Assembly (NCBI GenBank): GCA_902536765.1
Contig: CACAYM010000001.1
Location: 62,001 to 126,000, forward strand
Length of the DNA stretch: 64,000 nucleotides
Direction of reading: 5' to 3'
From: an uncultured Pelagibacteraceae bacterium
GTDB taxonomy: Bacteria > Pseudomonadota > Alphaproteobacteria > Pelagibacterales > Pelagibacteraceae
A model generated the notes under the pieces. That model saw nothing but the letters and a program-made list of their open reading frames with translations. It did not search any database and had not been told where the DNA came from. Shown piece after piece: positions 7,802 to 16,116 of the stretch (position 1 is the first letter of the stretch; every line of letters starts with the position of its first letter). The position numbers and the translations under genes were made by a program.

Positions 7802-9724
7802 ATGAGCAAAGTAATAGGAATAGACTTAGGTACAACAAATTCTTGCGTAGCTATAATGGATGGAACGCAGGCAAAAGTGTTAGAAAATGCAGAAGGTGCA
7901 AGAACTACACCTTCGGTAGTAGCTTTTACAGACAGTGATGAAAAACTAATTGGTCAGCCAGCGAAAAGGCAAGCTGTCACTAATCCTGAAAATACTATCT
8001 TTGCAGTTAAGAGGTTAATTGGAAGAAATTTTAATGACGCTACAGTTAAGAAAGATATTGAAACTGCACCTTTTAAAATAATTAATTCAGATAAAGGTGA
8101 CGCATGGATAGAAGCCAAAGGGCAAAAATATTCCCCTTCTCAAATTTCGGCTTTTGTGCTTCAGAAAATGAAAGAAACGGCTGAAAAATATTTAGGGCAA
8201 GAAGTATCAAAAGCGGTAATTACAGTCCCAGCATATTTTAATGATGCACAAAGACAAGCAACAAAAGACGCTGGTAAAATTGCTGGTCTAGAAGTTCTAA
8301 GAATTATAAATGAACCCACTGCAGCTTCGCTAGCTTATGGATTAGACAAAAAAGCAAATAAAAAAATTGCAGTTTATGATTTAGGTGGTGGTACATTTGA
8401 TGTTTCAATTTTAGAATTAGGTGACGGAGTATTTGAAGTAAAATCTACAAATGGTGATACTTTTCTAGGTGGAGAAGATTTTGATAACACTATTGTAGAA
8501 TATCTGTTAAGTGAATTTAAAAAAGAAAACGGAATTGATTTAAAATCAGATAAACTAGCTCTTCAAAGATTAAAGGAGGCAGCGGAAAAAGCGAAAATAG
8601 AACTCTCGTCTGCTACTCAAACAGAAATAAATCTACCATTTATCACAGCAGACAAAACTGGTCCAAAGCATATAAATTTGAAAATGACAAGAGCTAAACT
8701 TGAGGCTTTGGTTGAAGACTTAATTTCTAGAACAATTCCACCATGTCAAACAGCCTTAAAAGACGCAGGTTTATCCGCTGGAGAAATAGATGAAATTGTT
8801 TTAGTGGGTGGTATGACTAGGATGCCAAAAGTTATTCAAGAGGTAAAAAACTTCTTTGGCAAAGATCCAAATAAATCAGTAAATCCAGATGAAGTAGTAG
8901 CTATGGGAGCTGCAATACAAGCTGGTGTTTTACAAGGTGATGTTAAAGATGTACTTTTACTGGATGTAACTCCACTTTCGCTTGGAATTGAAACATTAGG
9001 TGGAGTTTCAACAAAGCTAATTGATAAAAATACAACTATACCAACAAAAAAAAGTCAGGTGTTTTCTACTGCTGAAGACAATCAGCCAGCAGTGTCTATT
9101 AGAGTTCTTCAGGGTGAAAGGGAGATGGCCGCTGATAATAAAGTGTTAGGAAATTTTGAATTAGTAGGCATTGCACCCGCACCAAGAGGTGTTCCACAAA
9201 TTGAAGTGACTTTTGATATAGATGCTAATGGAATTGTTAACGTATCTGCAAAAGATAAAGGTACTGGCAAAGAGCAAAAAATTCAGATTCAAGCTTCCGG
9301 AGGTTTAAGTGAGGAAGAAATAAATAAAATGGTTAAAGAGGCTGAAGCAAATAAAGAAGCTGATAAGAAAAAAAGAGAATCTGTAGATGCGAGAAATCAG
9401 GCTGATACTCTCTTGCATTCAACTGAAAAAAACTTAAAGGAACATGGAACAAAAGTTTCAGAGGCAGATAAGAAAGCGATTGAAACAGCATCTGCAAACC
9501 TTAGAAATGCCCTTAAGGGAACTGATATAGAAGATATTAAAAAGAAAACTCAAGATTTAGTTCAGTCTTCAATGAAGTTAGGTGAAGCAATTTATAAATC
9601 CCAACAGAGTGCTAAACCTGGAGATGCACCAAAAGATAAAAAAGAAGAAGGAAAAAAAGACGATAACGTTGTTGATGCAGATTTTGAAGAAGTAAAAGAC
9701 GAGAATAAAGAAAAAAGCGCCTAG
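7802..9724 (+). CDS. dnaK: Molecular chaperone DnaK (Hsp70)
   Basis: This is a full-length 640-aa Hsp70. The ATPase domain begins [12 protein letters not shown] (6-17) and includes [12 protein letters not shown] (about 195-206) and [12 protein letters not shown] (about 336-347). The substrate-binding domain contains [17 protein letters not shown], and the C-terminal lid ends in a charged tail with DADFEEV, close to the usual EEVD-like ending of bacterial DnaK. It works with GrpE and DnaJ, encoded on either side. An RpoH-type promoter lies immediately upstream, so it is expected to be heat-inducible. Confidence 0.99.
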   Translation: MSKVIGIDLGTTNSCVAIMDGTQAKVLENAEGARTTPSVVAFTDSDEKLIGQPAKRQAVTNPENTIFAVKRLIGRNFNDATVKKDIETAPFKIINSDKGDAWIEAKGQKYSPSQISAFVLQKMKETAEKYLGQEVSKAVITVPAYFNDAQRQATKDAGKIAGLEVLRIINEPTAASLAYGLDKKANKKIAVYDLGGGTFDVSILELGDGVFEVKSTNGDTFLGGEDFDNTIVEYLLSEFKKENGIDLKSDKLALQRLKEAAEKAKIELSSATQTEINLPFITADKTGPKHINLKMTRAKLEALVEDLISRTIPPCQTALKDAGLSAGEIDEIVLVGGMTRMPKVIQEVKNFFGKDPNKSVNPDEVVAMGAAIQAGVLQGDVKDVLLLDVTPLSLGIETLGGVSTKLIDKNTTIPTKKSQVFSTAEDNQPAVSIRVLQGEREMAADNKVLGNFELVGIAPAPRGVPQIEVTFDIDANGIVNVSAKDKGTGKEQKIQIQASGGLSEEEINKMVKEAEANKEADKKKRESVDARNQADTLLHSTEKNLKEHGTKVSEADKKAIETASANLRNALKGTDIEDIKKKTQDLVQSSMKLGEAIYKSQQSAKPGDAPKDKKEEGKKDDNVVDADFEEVKDENKEKSA

Positions 9725-9751
9725 ATAACAACTGATTGTCTCTAAATTGTT

Positions 9752-10876
9752 ATGGCAAAAAGAGATTATTATGACGTCTTAGGCGTTAACAAAGATGCAA
9801 CCCCCGATCAAATAAAATCTGCGTACAGAAAATTAGCTGTAAAGTATCATCCGGACAAAAATAAAGGTGACAAGGCTTCTGAAGACAAGTTTAAAGAAGC
9901 GTCTGAAGCTTATCATGTTCTCTCTAACAACGAGAGAAAACAAAATTATGATAATTTTGGACATGCTGCTTTTGAAAATGGCGGGGGAGGAAGGGGAGGA
10001 TTTAGTAATTTTGATTTCTCCAACCATTTTTCAGATATTTTTGAAGATTTTTTCGGTGAAGGTTTCGGTGGCGGAAGAAGATCTAGAAAATCTAACAATA
10101 GAGGTTCTGACTTAAGATATGATTTGTCTATTAATCTCGAAGAAGCTTACTTTGGAAAAAAACAAGATATAAAATTCTCATCCTCCGAAAAATGTGAAAC
10201 CTGCAAAGGTAGTGGTTCTAAACCAGGGCATAATGTTGGATCCTGTTCAATGTGCGGTGGTCATGGCCAAGTGAGATCAAGTCAAGGATTTTTTACTGTT
10301 CAACAAACTTGTCCGCAATGTTCAGGATCAGGTGAGGAAATTACAAATCCTTGTTCTAGTTGTGGTGGACAAGGTAAAAAACAATCATCTAAGAGATTAT
10401 CTGTAACTATTCCTAAAGGTGTAGATGATGGAACCAGGATAAGATTGTCAGGCAAAGGTGAAGCAGGCACTAGGGGTGGAGGAAATGGAGATTTGTATTT
10501 ATTTATAAACGTTTATTCTCATGAACTTTTTAAAAGATCTGATGAGAATCTTTTTTTTGAATGTCCGATTTCAATCGCAGATGCAGCTTTAGGTACATCG
10601 ATTGAAATACCAACAATTGATGGTGGAAAAGCAAAAATTAAAATCCCTGCTGGGACACAATCTGGAAAACAATTTAGACTAAGAGGAAAAGGTATGCCTT
10701 ATATGAGGGGAAGCGGAATGGGTGATCTTTATATTCAAGTAAACACAGAAGTTCCGATATCCTTGAACAGAGAACAGAAAGAATTGTTAGAAAAATTTAG
10801 AGAAATTGAAAACGATAAATCTAATCCAAGTATAAAAAAGTTCTTTCAAAAAGCAAAAAGTTTCTGGAAAAGTTAG
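9752..10876 (+). CDS. dnaJ: Chaperone DnaJ (Hsp40)
   Basis: DnaJ stimulates DnaK ATP hydrolysis and delivers clients. The 374-aa protein has a J domain (5-70, HPD within KYHPDKNKG) and a Gly/Phe-rich linker (about 75-115). Four CxxCxGxG-type zinc motifs follow: CETCKGSG, CSMCGGHG, CPQCSGSG and CSSCGGQG (about 147-210). C-terminal substrate-binding domains complete it. It lies 27 nt after dnaK with no promoter-like element between, so it is probably read from the dnaK promoter. Confidence 0.98.
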   Translation: MAKRDYYDVLGVNKDATPDQIKSAYRKLAVKYHPDKNKGDKASEDKFKEASEAYHVLSNNERKQNYDNFGHAAFENGGGGRGGFSNFDFSNHFSDIFEDFFGEGFGGGRRSRKSNNRGSDLRYDLSINLEEAYFGKKQDIKFSSSEKCETCKGSGSKPGHNVGSCSMCGGHGQVRSSQGFFTVQQTCPQCSGSGEEITNPCSSCGGQGKKQSSKRLSVTIPKGVDDGTRIRLSGKGEAGTRGGGNGDLYLFINVYSHELFKRSDENLFFECPISIADAALGTSIEIPTIDGGKAKIKIPAGTQSGKQFRLRGKGMPYMRGSGMGDLYIQVNTEVPISLNREQKELLEKFREIENDKSNPSIKKFFQKAKSFWKS

Positions 10877-10904
10877 TCCTATTAAAGCATAATAGTATTA
10901 AATT

Positions 10905-11753
10905 ATGTTTTTTTTATCTACTAAAACAAAAATTATAATTGCATCTATTTTAAGTAAAATTTTAATTTTTTTTATTGGTAAACAAAAAAGAATTATATCG
11001 AGAAATTATATAAAATATGAAATTGATCTTAATGAGGCGATTGATTTAGGAATATTTTTAGGCATTAAAAACGAAAATAAACTATATAATATTAAAAAAT
11101 ATTTAAACTATAAGGGTAAACATATCTTAGTCGATATAGGTTCAAATGTTGGTTCAGTTACTTTACCCTTGGCCAAATTGTTTAATTTATCAACGATAAT
11201 TTCCATAGAACCAACAAAATTTGCATTTTCAAAGTTGAAAAAAAACTTAAAACTAAATCCAAGTTTTAAACGCAGGGTCAAATTACTTAACATTTTTATC
11301 TCTGATGAAAAAAAAAAAGTTAGTTTTGTTCACTCTTCATGGAAACTTAAAGTCAAAAATAATAGGCATAAAGTTCACTTTGGAACTTTAAAGAAAACAT
11401 CAAATAAGACCAAATCACTCTCTAATGTTTTAAGTAAAATTGGAAAGAGGATCGATTTTATTAAAATTGATGTAGATGGCTATGAGATCAATGTGCTTAG
11501 AAGTGGAAAAAAAATAATTAATAAATATAAACCTCTAATTTATTTTGAATTTGCTCCATATCTTTATAGAGAATTTGGCTATACGCCTGAAATTCTAATA
11601 AATTTTATCAAAAATGAATTAAACTATACTTTTTTGAATGAAAATTTTAACGAAGTTAAAAATATATATGAAATTGGAAAAAAATTAAAAGATAGATCAT
11701 TAAATTTTTTTTTAACACATAAAACAAATTTACATCATTTTAAAAATTTATAA
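10905..11753 (+). CDS. FkbM-family SAM-dependent methyltransferase
   Basis: The 282-aa protein has a hydrophobic start (about 10-25) and then a class I methyltransferase fold. The SAM-binding motif is LVDIGSNVGSVTLPLA (about 75-90), followed by ISIEPTKFAFSKLKKN. IDFIKIDVDGYEINVLRSG (about 184-202) is the FkbM-family motif ahead of the last strands. FkbM enzymes O-methylate sugars or natural products, often in surface polysaccharide pathways; the substrate here cannot be told. It sits alone after dnaJ, away from other polysaccharide genes. Confidence 0.85.
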   Translation: MFFLSTKTKIIIASILSKILIFFIGKQKRIISRNYIKYEIDLNEAIDLGIFLGIKNENKLYNIKKYLNYKGKHILVDIGSNVGSVTLPLAKLFNLSTIISIEPTKFAFSKLKKNLKLNPSFKRRVKLLNIFISDEKKKVSFVHSSWKLKVKNNRHKVHFGTLKKTSNKTKSLSNVLSKIGKRIDFIKIDVDGYEINVLRSGKKIINKYKPLIYFEFAPYLYREFGYTPEILINFIKNELNYTFLNENFNEVKNIYEIGKKLKDRSLNFFLTHKTNLHHFKNL

Positions 11754-11755
11754 TT

Positions 11756-11923
11756 ATGATTTTGGAACAAATAATGCCTGCGATAGCAATGATATTGGTA
11801 TTAATATTGGTGCTTCCCGGATTTTTATCATCCAATTCAAATTTAAGAATTTTTTTAAAAAATATATCTATTTGGACTATAATTGTTTTGGTTGTTGTGG
11901 TAATTCTATACTTCTTTTATTAA
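11756..11923 (+). CDS. 55-aa two-helix membrane protein, unknown
   Basis: A short ORF fills the gap between the FkbM gene and dapB. It starts 2 nt after the previous stop, and its TAA directly precedes the dapB ATG. The 55 residues form two hydrophobic helices (about 5-20 and 36-54) joined by a short polar loop with SSNSN and RIF. The exact tiling between neighbours and the hydrophobic pattern argue for a real gene, although any AT-rich sequence can read as hydrophobic. I recognise no family. Confidence 0.5.
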   Translation: MILEQIMPAIAMILVLILVLPGFLSSNSNLRIFLKNISIWTIIVLVVVVILYFFY

Positions 11924-12700
11924 ATGAAAAAAATAAACTTAGCGATAACTGGTTGTATGGGACGAATGGGTAAACATATAATTAAATCAGCAAGATCTAA
12001 TAAAAATTTCAAGATTGTAACTCTCACAGAAAATAAAATTGTAAAAAAAAAAATCAATGGGATTCGGCCTAGCTTGAATACCGTTGAAGCTTTGAAAAAA
12101 GCAAACTTAATAATAGACTTTAGTGTACCAAAATGTACTCTTGAAATTCTGAAAATCTCAAGCAAACTTAAAAAGAAAGTTGTTATTGGAACAACTGGAT
12201 TTTCAAAAAAAGAAGAAAATTTGATAAAGAAATACTCTAGAAAAATACCAATTCTTAAAGCGGGAAATATGAGCCTTGGTATTAATTTGTTAATGTACTT
12301 AACCGAAATTGCATCAAAATCTTTAGGTGATAAATTCTTAAGTAAAATTTATGAAGTTCATCATAAACACAAAAAAGACCACCCATCAGGAACAGCATTA
12401 ATGCTTGGTAAAGGTATAGCAATAGGAAAAGAGAAGAAATTTTATAAACTAGTGGGTAAAAAATATTTAAATAAGAAAACTTTCCCTTATGGGAAAAAAA
12501 TTAACTTTAATTCTTTTAGAAGAGGAGAAATAGTAGGTGAACACAATGTTGCTTTTTCGAGTGGCAAGGAAATAATTACTTTAAACCACGAAGCATTTGA
12601 TAGAGCACTTTACTCTGAAGGAGCTTTAGCTGCAGCTATATGGTTAATCAAAAAAAAACCCGGTCTATATTCTATGAGAGATGTCTTGAATTTTAGTTAA
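11924..12700 (+). CDS. dapB: 4-hydroxy-tetrahydrodipicolinate reductase
   Basis: DapB reduces the DapA product with NAD(P)H in the lysine/diaminopimelate pathway. The 258-aa protein has the cofactor loop AITGCMGRMGKHI (about 7-19) and IDFSVPKCTLEIL (about 65-77). Also present are GTTGFSKKE and the catalytic segment EVHHKHKKDHPSGTAL (about 145-160), containing the His pair and the Lys. The ATG immediately follows the stop of the 55-aa ORF. The stop overlaps the start of nth by one base, indicating one operon. Confidence 0.97.
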   Translation: MKKINLAITGCMGRMGKHIIKSARSNKNFKIVTLTENKIVKKKINGIRPSLNTVEALKKANLIIDFSVPKCTLEILKISSKLKKKVVIGTTGFSKKEENLIKKYSRKIPILKAGNMSLGINLLMYLTEIASKSLGDKFLSKIYEVHHKHKKDHPSGTALMLGKGIAIGKEKKFYKLVGKKYLNKKTFPYGKKINFNSFRRGEIVGEHNVAFSSGKEIITLNHEAFDRALYSEGALAAAIWLIKKKPGLYSMRDVLNFS

Positions 12701-13353
12701 TGGGTGACAAAGATCGAGCAAAAATAATACTTAAGATTTTGAATAAAATATATCCAGATATTTCTGTGCCATTAAAAAGCAGAAATGTTTTTACCTTACT
12801 TATATCGGTTTTACTATCGGCTCAGTGTACTGATGTTAATGTAAATAATGTAACAAAAAATATTTATCCTAAATATTATAAGCCTAAGCATTTTTTAAGA
12901 TTGGGTAGGAAAAAAATAGAAAAACTTATAAAAAAGATCGGTATATTTAGGATTAAAGCTAAAAGTATTTATAATCTTTCAAAAATATTAGTAGAAAAAT
13001 ATAACAGTAAAGTGCCTAAAACTTTTGAAGAATTAGAGGAACTACCTGGAGTTGGACATAAAACTGCAAGTGTTGTTATGTCTCAAGGATTTGGATATCC
13101 TGCCTTTCCAATAGATACACATATTCATCGTTTAGCCCAAAGATGGGGCTTAACAAACGGTAAAAATGTGGTTCAAACAGAGAAGGATTTGAAAAGATTA
13201 TTTCCTAAAAAATATTGGAATAAGCTACATCTGCAAATCATTTACTATGGTAGAGAGTTCTGCAAAGCTCGAGAATGTTATGGAATATCTTGTAAAATTT
13301 GTACTACTTGTTATCCTAGAAGAAAAAAACCAATTCAAACAAAGAAAGCATAA
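12700..13353 (+). CDS. nth: Endonuclease III (DNA glycosylase/AP lyase)
   Basis: Nth excises oxidised pyrimidines in base-excision repair. In the 217-aa protein the helix-hairpin-helix LPGVGHKTASVV (about 110-121) carries the catalytic Lys, and FPIDTHIHRLAQRWGL (about 135-150) holds the catalytic Asp. The C-terminal iron-sulfur loop is unusual: E. coli-type Nth has C-X6-C-X2-C-X5-C, but here the second Cys position is Gly and extra Cys residues sit two before it and between ligands three and four (C-X4-C-X4-C-X2-C-X2-C). Five cysteines remain, so a 4Fe-4S cluster is still possible. Confidence 0.95.
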   Translation: MGDKDRAKIILKILNKIYPDISVPLKSRNVFTLLISVLLSAQCTDVNVNNVTKNIYPKYYKPKHFLRLGRKKIEKLIKKIGIFRIKAKSIYNLSKILVEKYNSKVPKTFEELEELPGVGHKTASVVMSQGFGYPAFPIDTHIHRLAQRWGLTNGKNVVQTEKDLKRLFPKKYWNKLHLQIIYYGREFCKARECYGISCKICTTCYPRRKKPIQTKKA

Positions 13354-13354
13354 C

Positions 13355-14284
13355 ATGAAAATTCTGGGTATAGGAAATGCGATTGTAGACGTCATTTGCA
13401 AAGTAGATGATGAATTTTTAAATAAAAATAATTTAACAAAAAGTTCAATGAAGTTGATTTTCGACGACAAAGAGTTCGGAAATTTATTAGCTAATCTTAA
13501 AATAGAAAAGACTGTTTCAGGTGGTTCTGTTGCTAATTCTATAGTTGGTTTATCTCAGCTAGGAAATGATGTTGGTTTTATTGGTAAAGTTTCTGATGAC
13601 GAGCTAGGCGGAAAATATGAAGATGGATTAAAACAAGAAAATGTTAAATATTTTTATTCAAAGAAGAAAGAGGATCTTCCAACTGGGACTTGTTTAATAT
13701 TGGTTACCCCGGACTCAGAGAGAACTATGTGTACTTTTTTAGGCACGGCAGGAAAAATAAATCAAAATGACGTCAGCACAGACGCAATTAAACAAAGTGA
13801 GATAATCCTTCTAGAAGGATATTTGTGGGATGAAGGTGAACCTAAAAAAGCATTCGATAAAGCTATTCAAAATGCAAATAAAGTTGCTATGTCTTTATCA
13901 GATCAGTTTTGTGTTGATAGACATAAACCCCATTTTTTAGACTTAGTAAAAAATAAATTAGATATTACATTTGCAAATGAGAGTGAAATAATGTCATTAA
14001 CAGACGCAAAATCTTTCGACGAAGTAATAAATTTCTCAAAGTCTCTTGGTAAAATAATAGTTTTAACAAGAGGTGAAAAAGGTGCTCTAGCGATTAATAA
14101 AAATGAAGTCATTGAATGCGGAATAAAACAAGGCCTTAAAATTGTGGATTTGACTGGTGCAGGAGATCTTTTTGCTGCCGGGTTTTTGCATGGTTATGTA
14201 AACAAAATGTCATTAAAAGAAAGTTTAGATAAAGGCACTGAGATGTCGTCTAAGGTTATTCAACAAATTGGTGCAAGGCTTTAA
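13355..14284 (+). CDS. PfkB-family carbohydrate/nucleoside kinase (adenosine kinase-like)
   Basis: The frame is open from 13247, but the first 36 codons overlap nth. The start that fits the family is the ATG at 13355, beginning MKILGIGNAIVDVI, giving 309 aa. The PfkB signatures are GGSVANSIVGLSQLGNDVGFIG in the first half (about 47-68) and DLTGAGDLFAAGFLHG near the C-terminus (about 255-270), which holds the catalytic Asp and anion hole. Alphaproteobacterial proteins of this type are usually annotated as adenosine kinase or sugar kinase; the substrate is not provable here. It follows nth by 1 nt. Confidence 0.93.
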   Translation: MKILGIGNAIVDVICKVDDEFLNKNNLTKSSMKLIFDDKEFGNLLANLKIEKTVSGGSVANSIVGLSQLGNDVGFIGKVSDDELGGKYEDGLKQENVKYFYSKKKEDLPTGTCLILVTPDSERTMCTFLGTAGKINQNDVSTDAIKQSEIILLEGYLWDEGEPKKAFDKAIQNANKVAMSLSDQFCVDRHKPHFLDLVKNKLDITFANESEIMSLTDAKSFDEVINFSKSLGKIIVLTRGEKGALAINKNEVIECGIKQGLKIVDLTGAGDLFAAGFLHGYVNKMSLKESLDKGTEMSSKVIQQIGARL

Positions 14285-14397
14285 AGGTTTTTATTTTTTT
14301 TTCTTTTAAAGCTTCCTTTGCCTTTTTTTGGTTTAATAACCCTAAGTTTATATTTAGGTGTCATTAAATCCTTAGCTATTGAGTTTTTTTTTTTCAC
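14281..14397 (-). CDS. Putative alternative ribosome-rescue factor, ArfA-like (38 aa)
   Basis: A 38-codon minus-strand ORF starts with GTG at 14397. Its first base is shared with the TAG stop of the upstream regulator gene (TAGTG), suggesting coupled translation. The protein reads NSIAKDLMTPKYKLRV then IKPKKGKGSFKRKKNK. From memory, E. coli ArfA reads NAIEALLHDPLFRQRV then EKNKKGKGSYMRKGKH at the same spacing, so the KKGKGS core, the RV pair, the Pro and the Asn-x-Ile match. ArfA recruits RF2 to ribosomes stalled without a stop codon. The protein ends just after the basic segment and lacks the hydrophobic tail of E. coli ArfA. Its stop overlaps the convergent kinase gene by 4 nt. Confidence 0.68.
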   Translation of the reverse strand: MKKKNSIAKDLMTPKYKLRVIKPKKGKGSFKRKKNKNL

Positions 14398-14975
14398 TAA
14401 ATGAAATAACCTTTTTTGTCACTTTTTATAAAATTTAGGTCGTCAAAAGCTTTTTTTAATTTTTTTCTAAGTCTATATACATGAGTTTCTACTGTATGAG
14501 TCTCTAAATCCTCTGCATAACCCCAAACCTCTTTTTGCAATATATTTATATTAATTGGAACTTTTTGTTCTTTTAAGAATAATATAATTTCAGTCTCTCT
14601 TTGTGTTAATTTAAGTTTATTATTTTTAAATGATATAATTTTTGAATTTAAATCCAATTTATATCCATTAATATTTATATTTGATTGAAAATCGTATTGT
14701 TGCATCAATAAATTTGAATTAATTTTTTCTACTAATGAAAAGAAGCTAAATGGATATTTTTCTATTTTAATTATTTGATTTTTATCAATTAAACTATAAT
14801 CGGAATCATATTTTGTAAGAACAATAAAACATTTATCTTGTCTTTTTTTTTGATCTTTTAATACATCTTTTTCATTTTCAAAATTAATTAAATCAAAGTT
14901 AAAAAGGTTTTTAATCTCATTAATAATATTATATAAAACTTTAAAGTTTATTATATATACTGCTGATTTACTCAT
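14397..14975 (-). CDS. OmpR-type winged-helix transcriptional regulator with degenerate receiver domain
   Basis: The C-terminal 90 residues are a clear Trans_reg_C winged helix: LKLTQRETEIILFLKEQK, then LQKEVWGY and ETHTVETHVYRLRKKLKK, ending KGYFI. The N-terminal 95 residues look like a worn receiver domain. The acidic pair and the phospho-acceptor Asp are missing (the strand reads FIVLTKYDS), but a remnant of the Lys-Pro-Phe region survives as KYPFSFFSLVEKI. It probably binds DNA without phosphorylation. It is divergent from the L,D-transpeptidase gene with 11 nt between starts, so one could control the other. Confidence 0.85.
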   Translation of the reverse strand: MSKSAVYIINFKVLYNIINEIKNLFNFDLINFENEKDVLKDQKKRQDKCFIVLTKYDSDYSLIDKNQIIKIEKYPFSFFSLVEKINSNLLMQQYDFQSNININGYKLDLNSKIISFKNNKLKLTQRETEIILFLKEQKVPININILQKEVWGYAEDLETHTVETHVYRLRKKLKKAFDDLNFIKSDKKGYFI

Positions 14976-14986
14976 GTGGTTAATTT

Positions 14987-15478
14987 ATGCTAATAAAAGT
15001 TAAAAATAAAGACACTTTAATTTTTGATGAATTTATTTTTCGTTGCAGTGTAGGAAAAAAAGGAATTTCGAGCAATAAAAGAGAAGGTGATTTTCAAACA
15101 CCAAAAGGATTGTTTAAACTTGGTGATGTATACTATAGGCCAGATAGAATTAAAAATATACAAACAAGATTAAAATTAAAAAAAATTAAAAAGGATATGG
15201 GATGGTGCAACGATTCAACAAATAAAAAATATAATTCTTTAATTAATATAAATGAAAAAATAAGATGTGAAAGATTATATCGAAAAGACAGCAAATATGA
15301 CATATTAGTTGTGATCAATTATAATGTTAACAAAACTGTACCATTTAAAGGGAGTGCAATATTTATACATCTTACAAAAAATTTTTCAGGAACAGCTGGA
15401 TGTGTGACTCTATTAAAAAAGGATCTATTAATCTTATTAAAACTAATTACAAAAAAAACAAAAATAAAGATTTATTAA
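14987..15478 (+). CDS. L,D-transpeptidase (YkuD) catalytic-domain protein
   Basis: This 163-aa protein shows the YkuD pattern. KREGDFQTPKGLFKL (about 28-42) is followed by MGWCNDSTNKKYN (about 67-79). The active-site block is SAIFIHLTKNFSGTAGCVTL (about 121-140), with the His and the nucleophilic Cys. L,D-transpeptidases make 3-3 peptidoglycan cross-links or attach proteins to the wall. No signal peptide is seen, although the reaction is periplasmic; close alphaproteobacterial homologues as I recall them also start this way. Its stop overlaps yggS by 4 nt. Confidence 0.9.
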   Translation: MLIKVKNKDTLIFDEFIFRCSVGKKGISSNKREGDFQTPKGLFKLGDVYYRPDRIKNIQTRLKLKKIKKDMGWCNDSTNKKYNSLININEKIRCERLYRKDSKYDILVVINYNVNKTVPFKGSAIFIHLTKNFSGTAGCVTLLKKDLLILLKLITKKTKIKIY

Positions 15479-16116
15479 CTTCTCTCACCAAAAATTTTTG
15501 AACCGATCCTTACATAAGTTGCAGAATTTTTAGCAGCTGATAGATAGTCATTGGACATTCCCATACTTAGTTCTTTGAGATTTGTTTTACCTTGAATTTC
15601 AACCATCTTTTTAAAATATAATTCTGTATCGTCAACAAATGGTGGTATGCACATCAAACCAATTACGTCTAAATTAAAATCTTCTATTTTTTTGTGAAAG
15701 TTTTCAAATTCTGTTAATGGGATACCACTCTTTTGGTCTTCACCCCCAATATTTATTTGAATAAATAATTTTGGTTTAAAATTTTTTTTTATTTGTTCAT
15801 TTGCAATTTTGTCTGCCAATTTAATACTATCTAATGAGTGAATAAAATCAAATAACGGTAAACAAAATTTGACTTTATTAGTTTGCAATTTACCAATTAA
15901 ATGCAGTTTTATAGATTTATTTTTTTCTTTTGTCTCTGTCCATTTTTCCAAAGCCTCTTGAACTTTGTTTTCACCAAAATGTATATGTCCATGATCAATC
16001 GTGGGCTGTATATAATCTATTGGAAAGGTTTTTGATACTGCAATAATTTTAGTATTAGAATTTATTGCGCTTAATTCTTTATTGATTAGTATCAGATTAT
16101 TAACAACATTATGCAT
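15475..16116 (-). CDS. yggS: Pyridoxal phosphate homeostasis protein (YggS/PLPBP)
   Basis: YggS binds PLP and keeps vitamin B6 pools balanced. In this 213-aa protein the PLP lysine lies in IIAVSKTFPIDYIQ (about 23-36). FGENKVQEALEKW (about 48-60), LHLIGKLQTNKVK and LSMGMSNDYLSAA (about 184-196) are all typical. The length fits the family. Its ATG at 16116 is the reverse half of the hexamer ATGCAT, whose forward half is the ATG of the divergent ThiE-like gene. The first conserved helix begins a few residues after this Met, so the start is credible. Confidence 0.95.
   Translation of the reverse strand: MHNVVNNLILINKELSAINSNTKIIAVSKTFPIDYIQPTIDHGHIHFGENKVQEALEKWTETKEKNKSIKLHLIGKLQTNKVKFCLPLFDFIHSLDSIKLADKIANEQIKKNFKPKLFIQINIGGEDQKSGIPLTEFENFHKKIEDFNLDVIGLMCIPPFVDDTELYFKKMVEIQGKTNLKELSMGMSNDYLSAAKNSATYVRIGSKIFGERS

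Noticed and set aside
13247-13354. N-terminal 36-codon extension of the PfkB kinase frame
   Set aside because: It overlaps nth out of frame, and the family's N-terminus begins exactly at the ATG at 13355.
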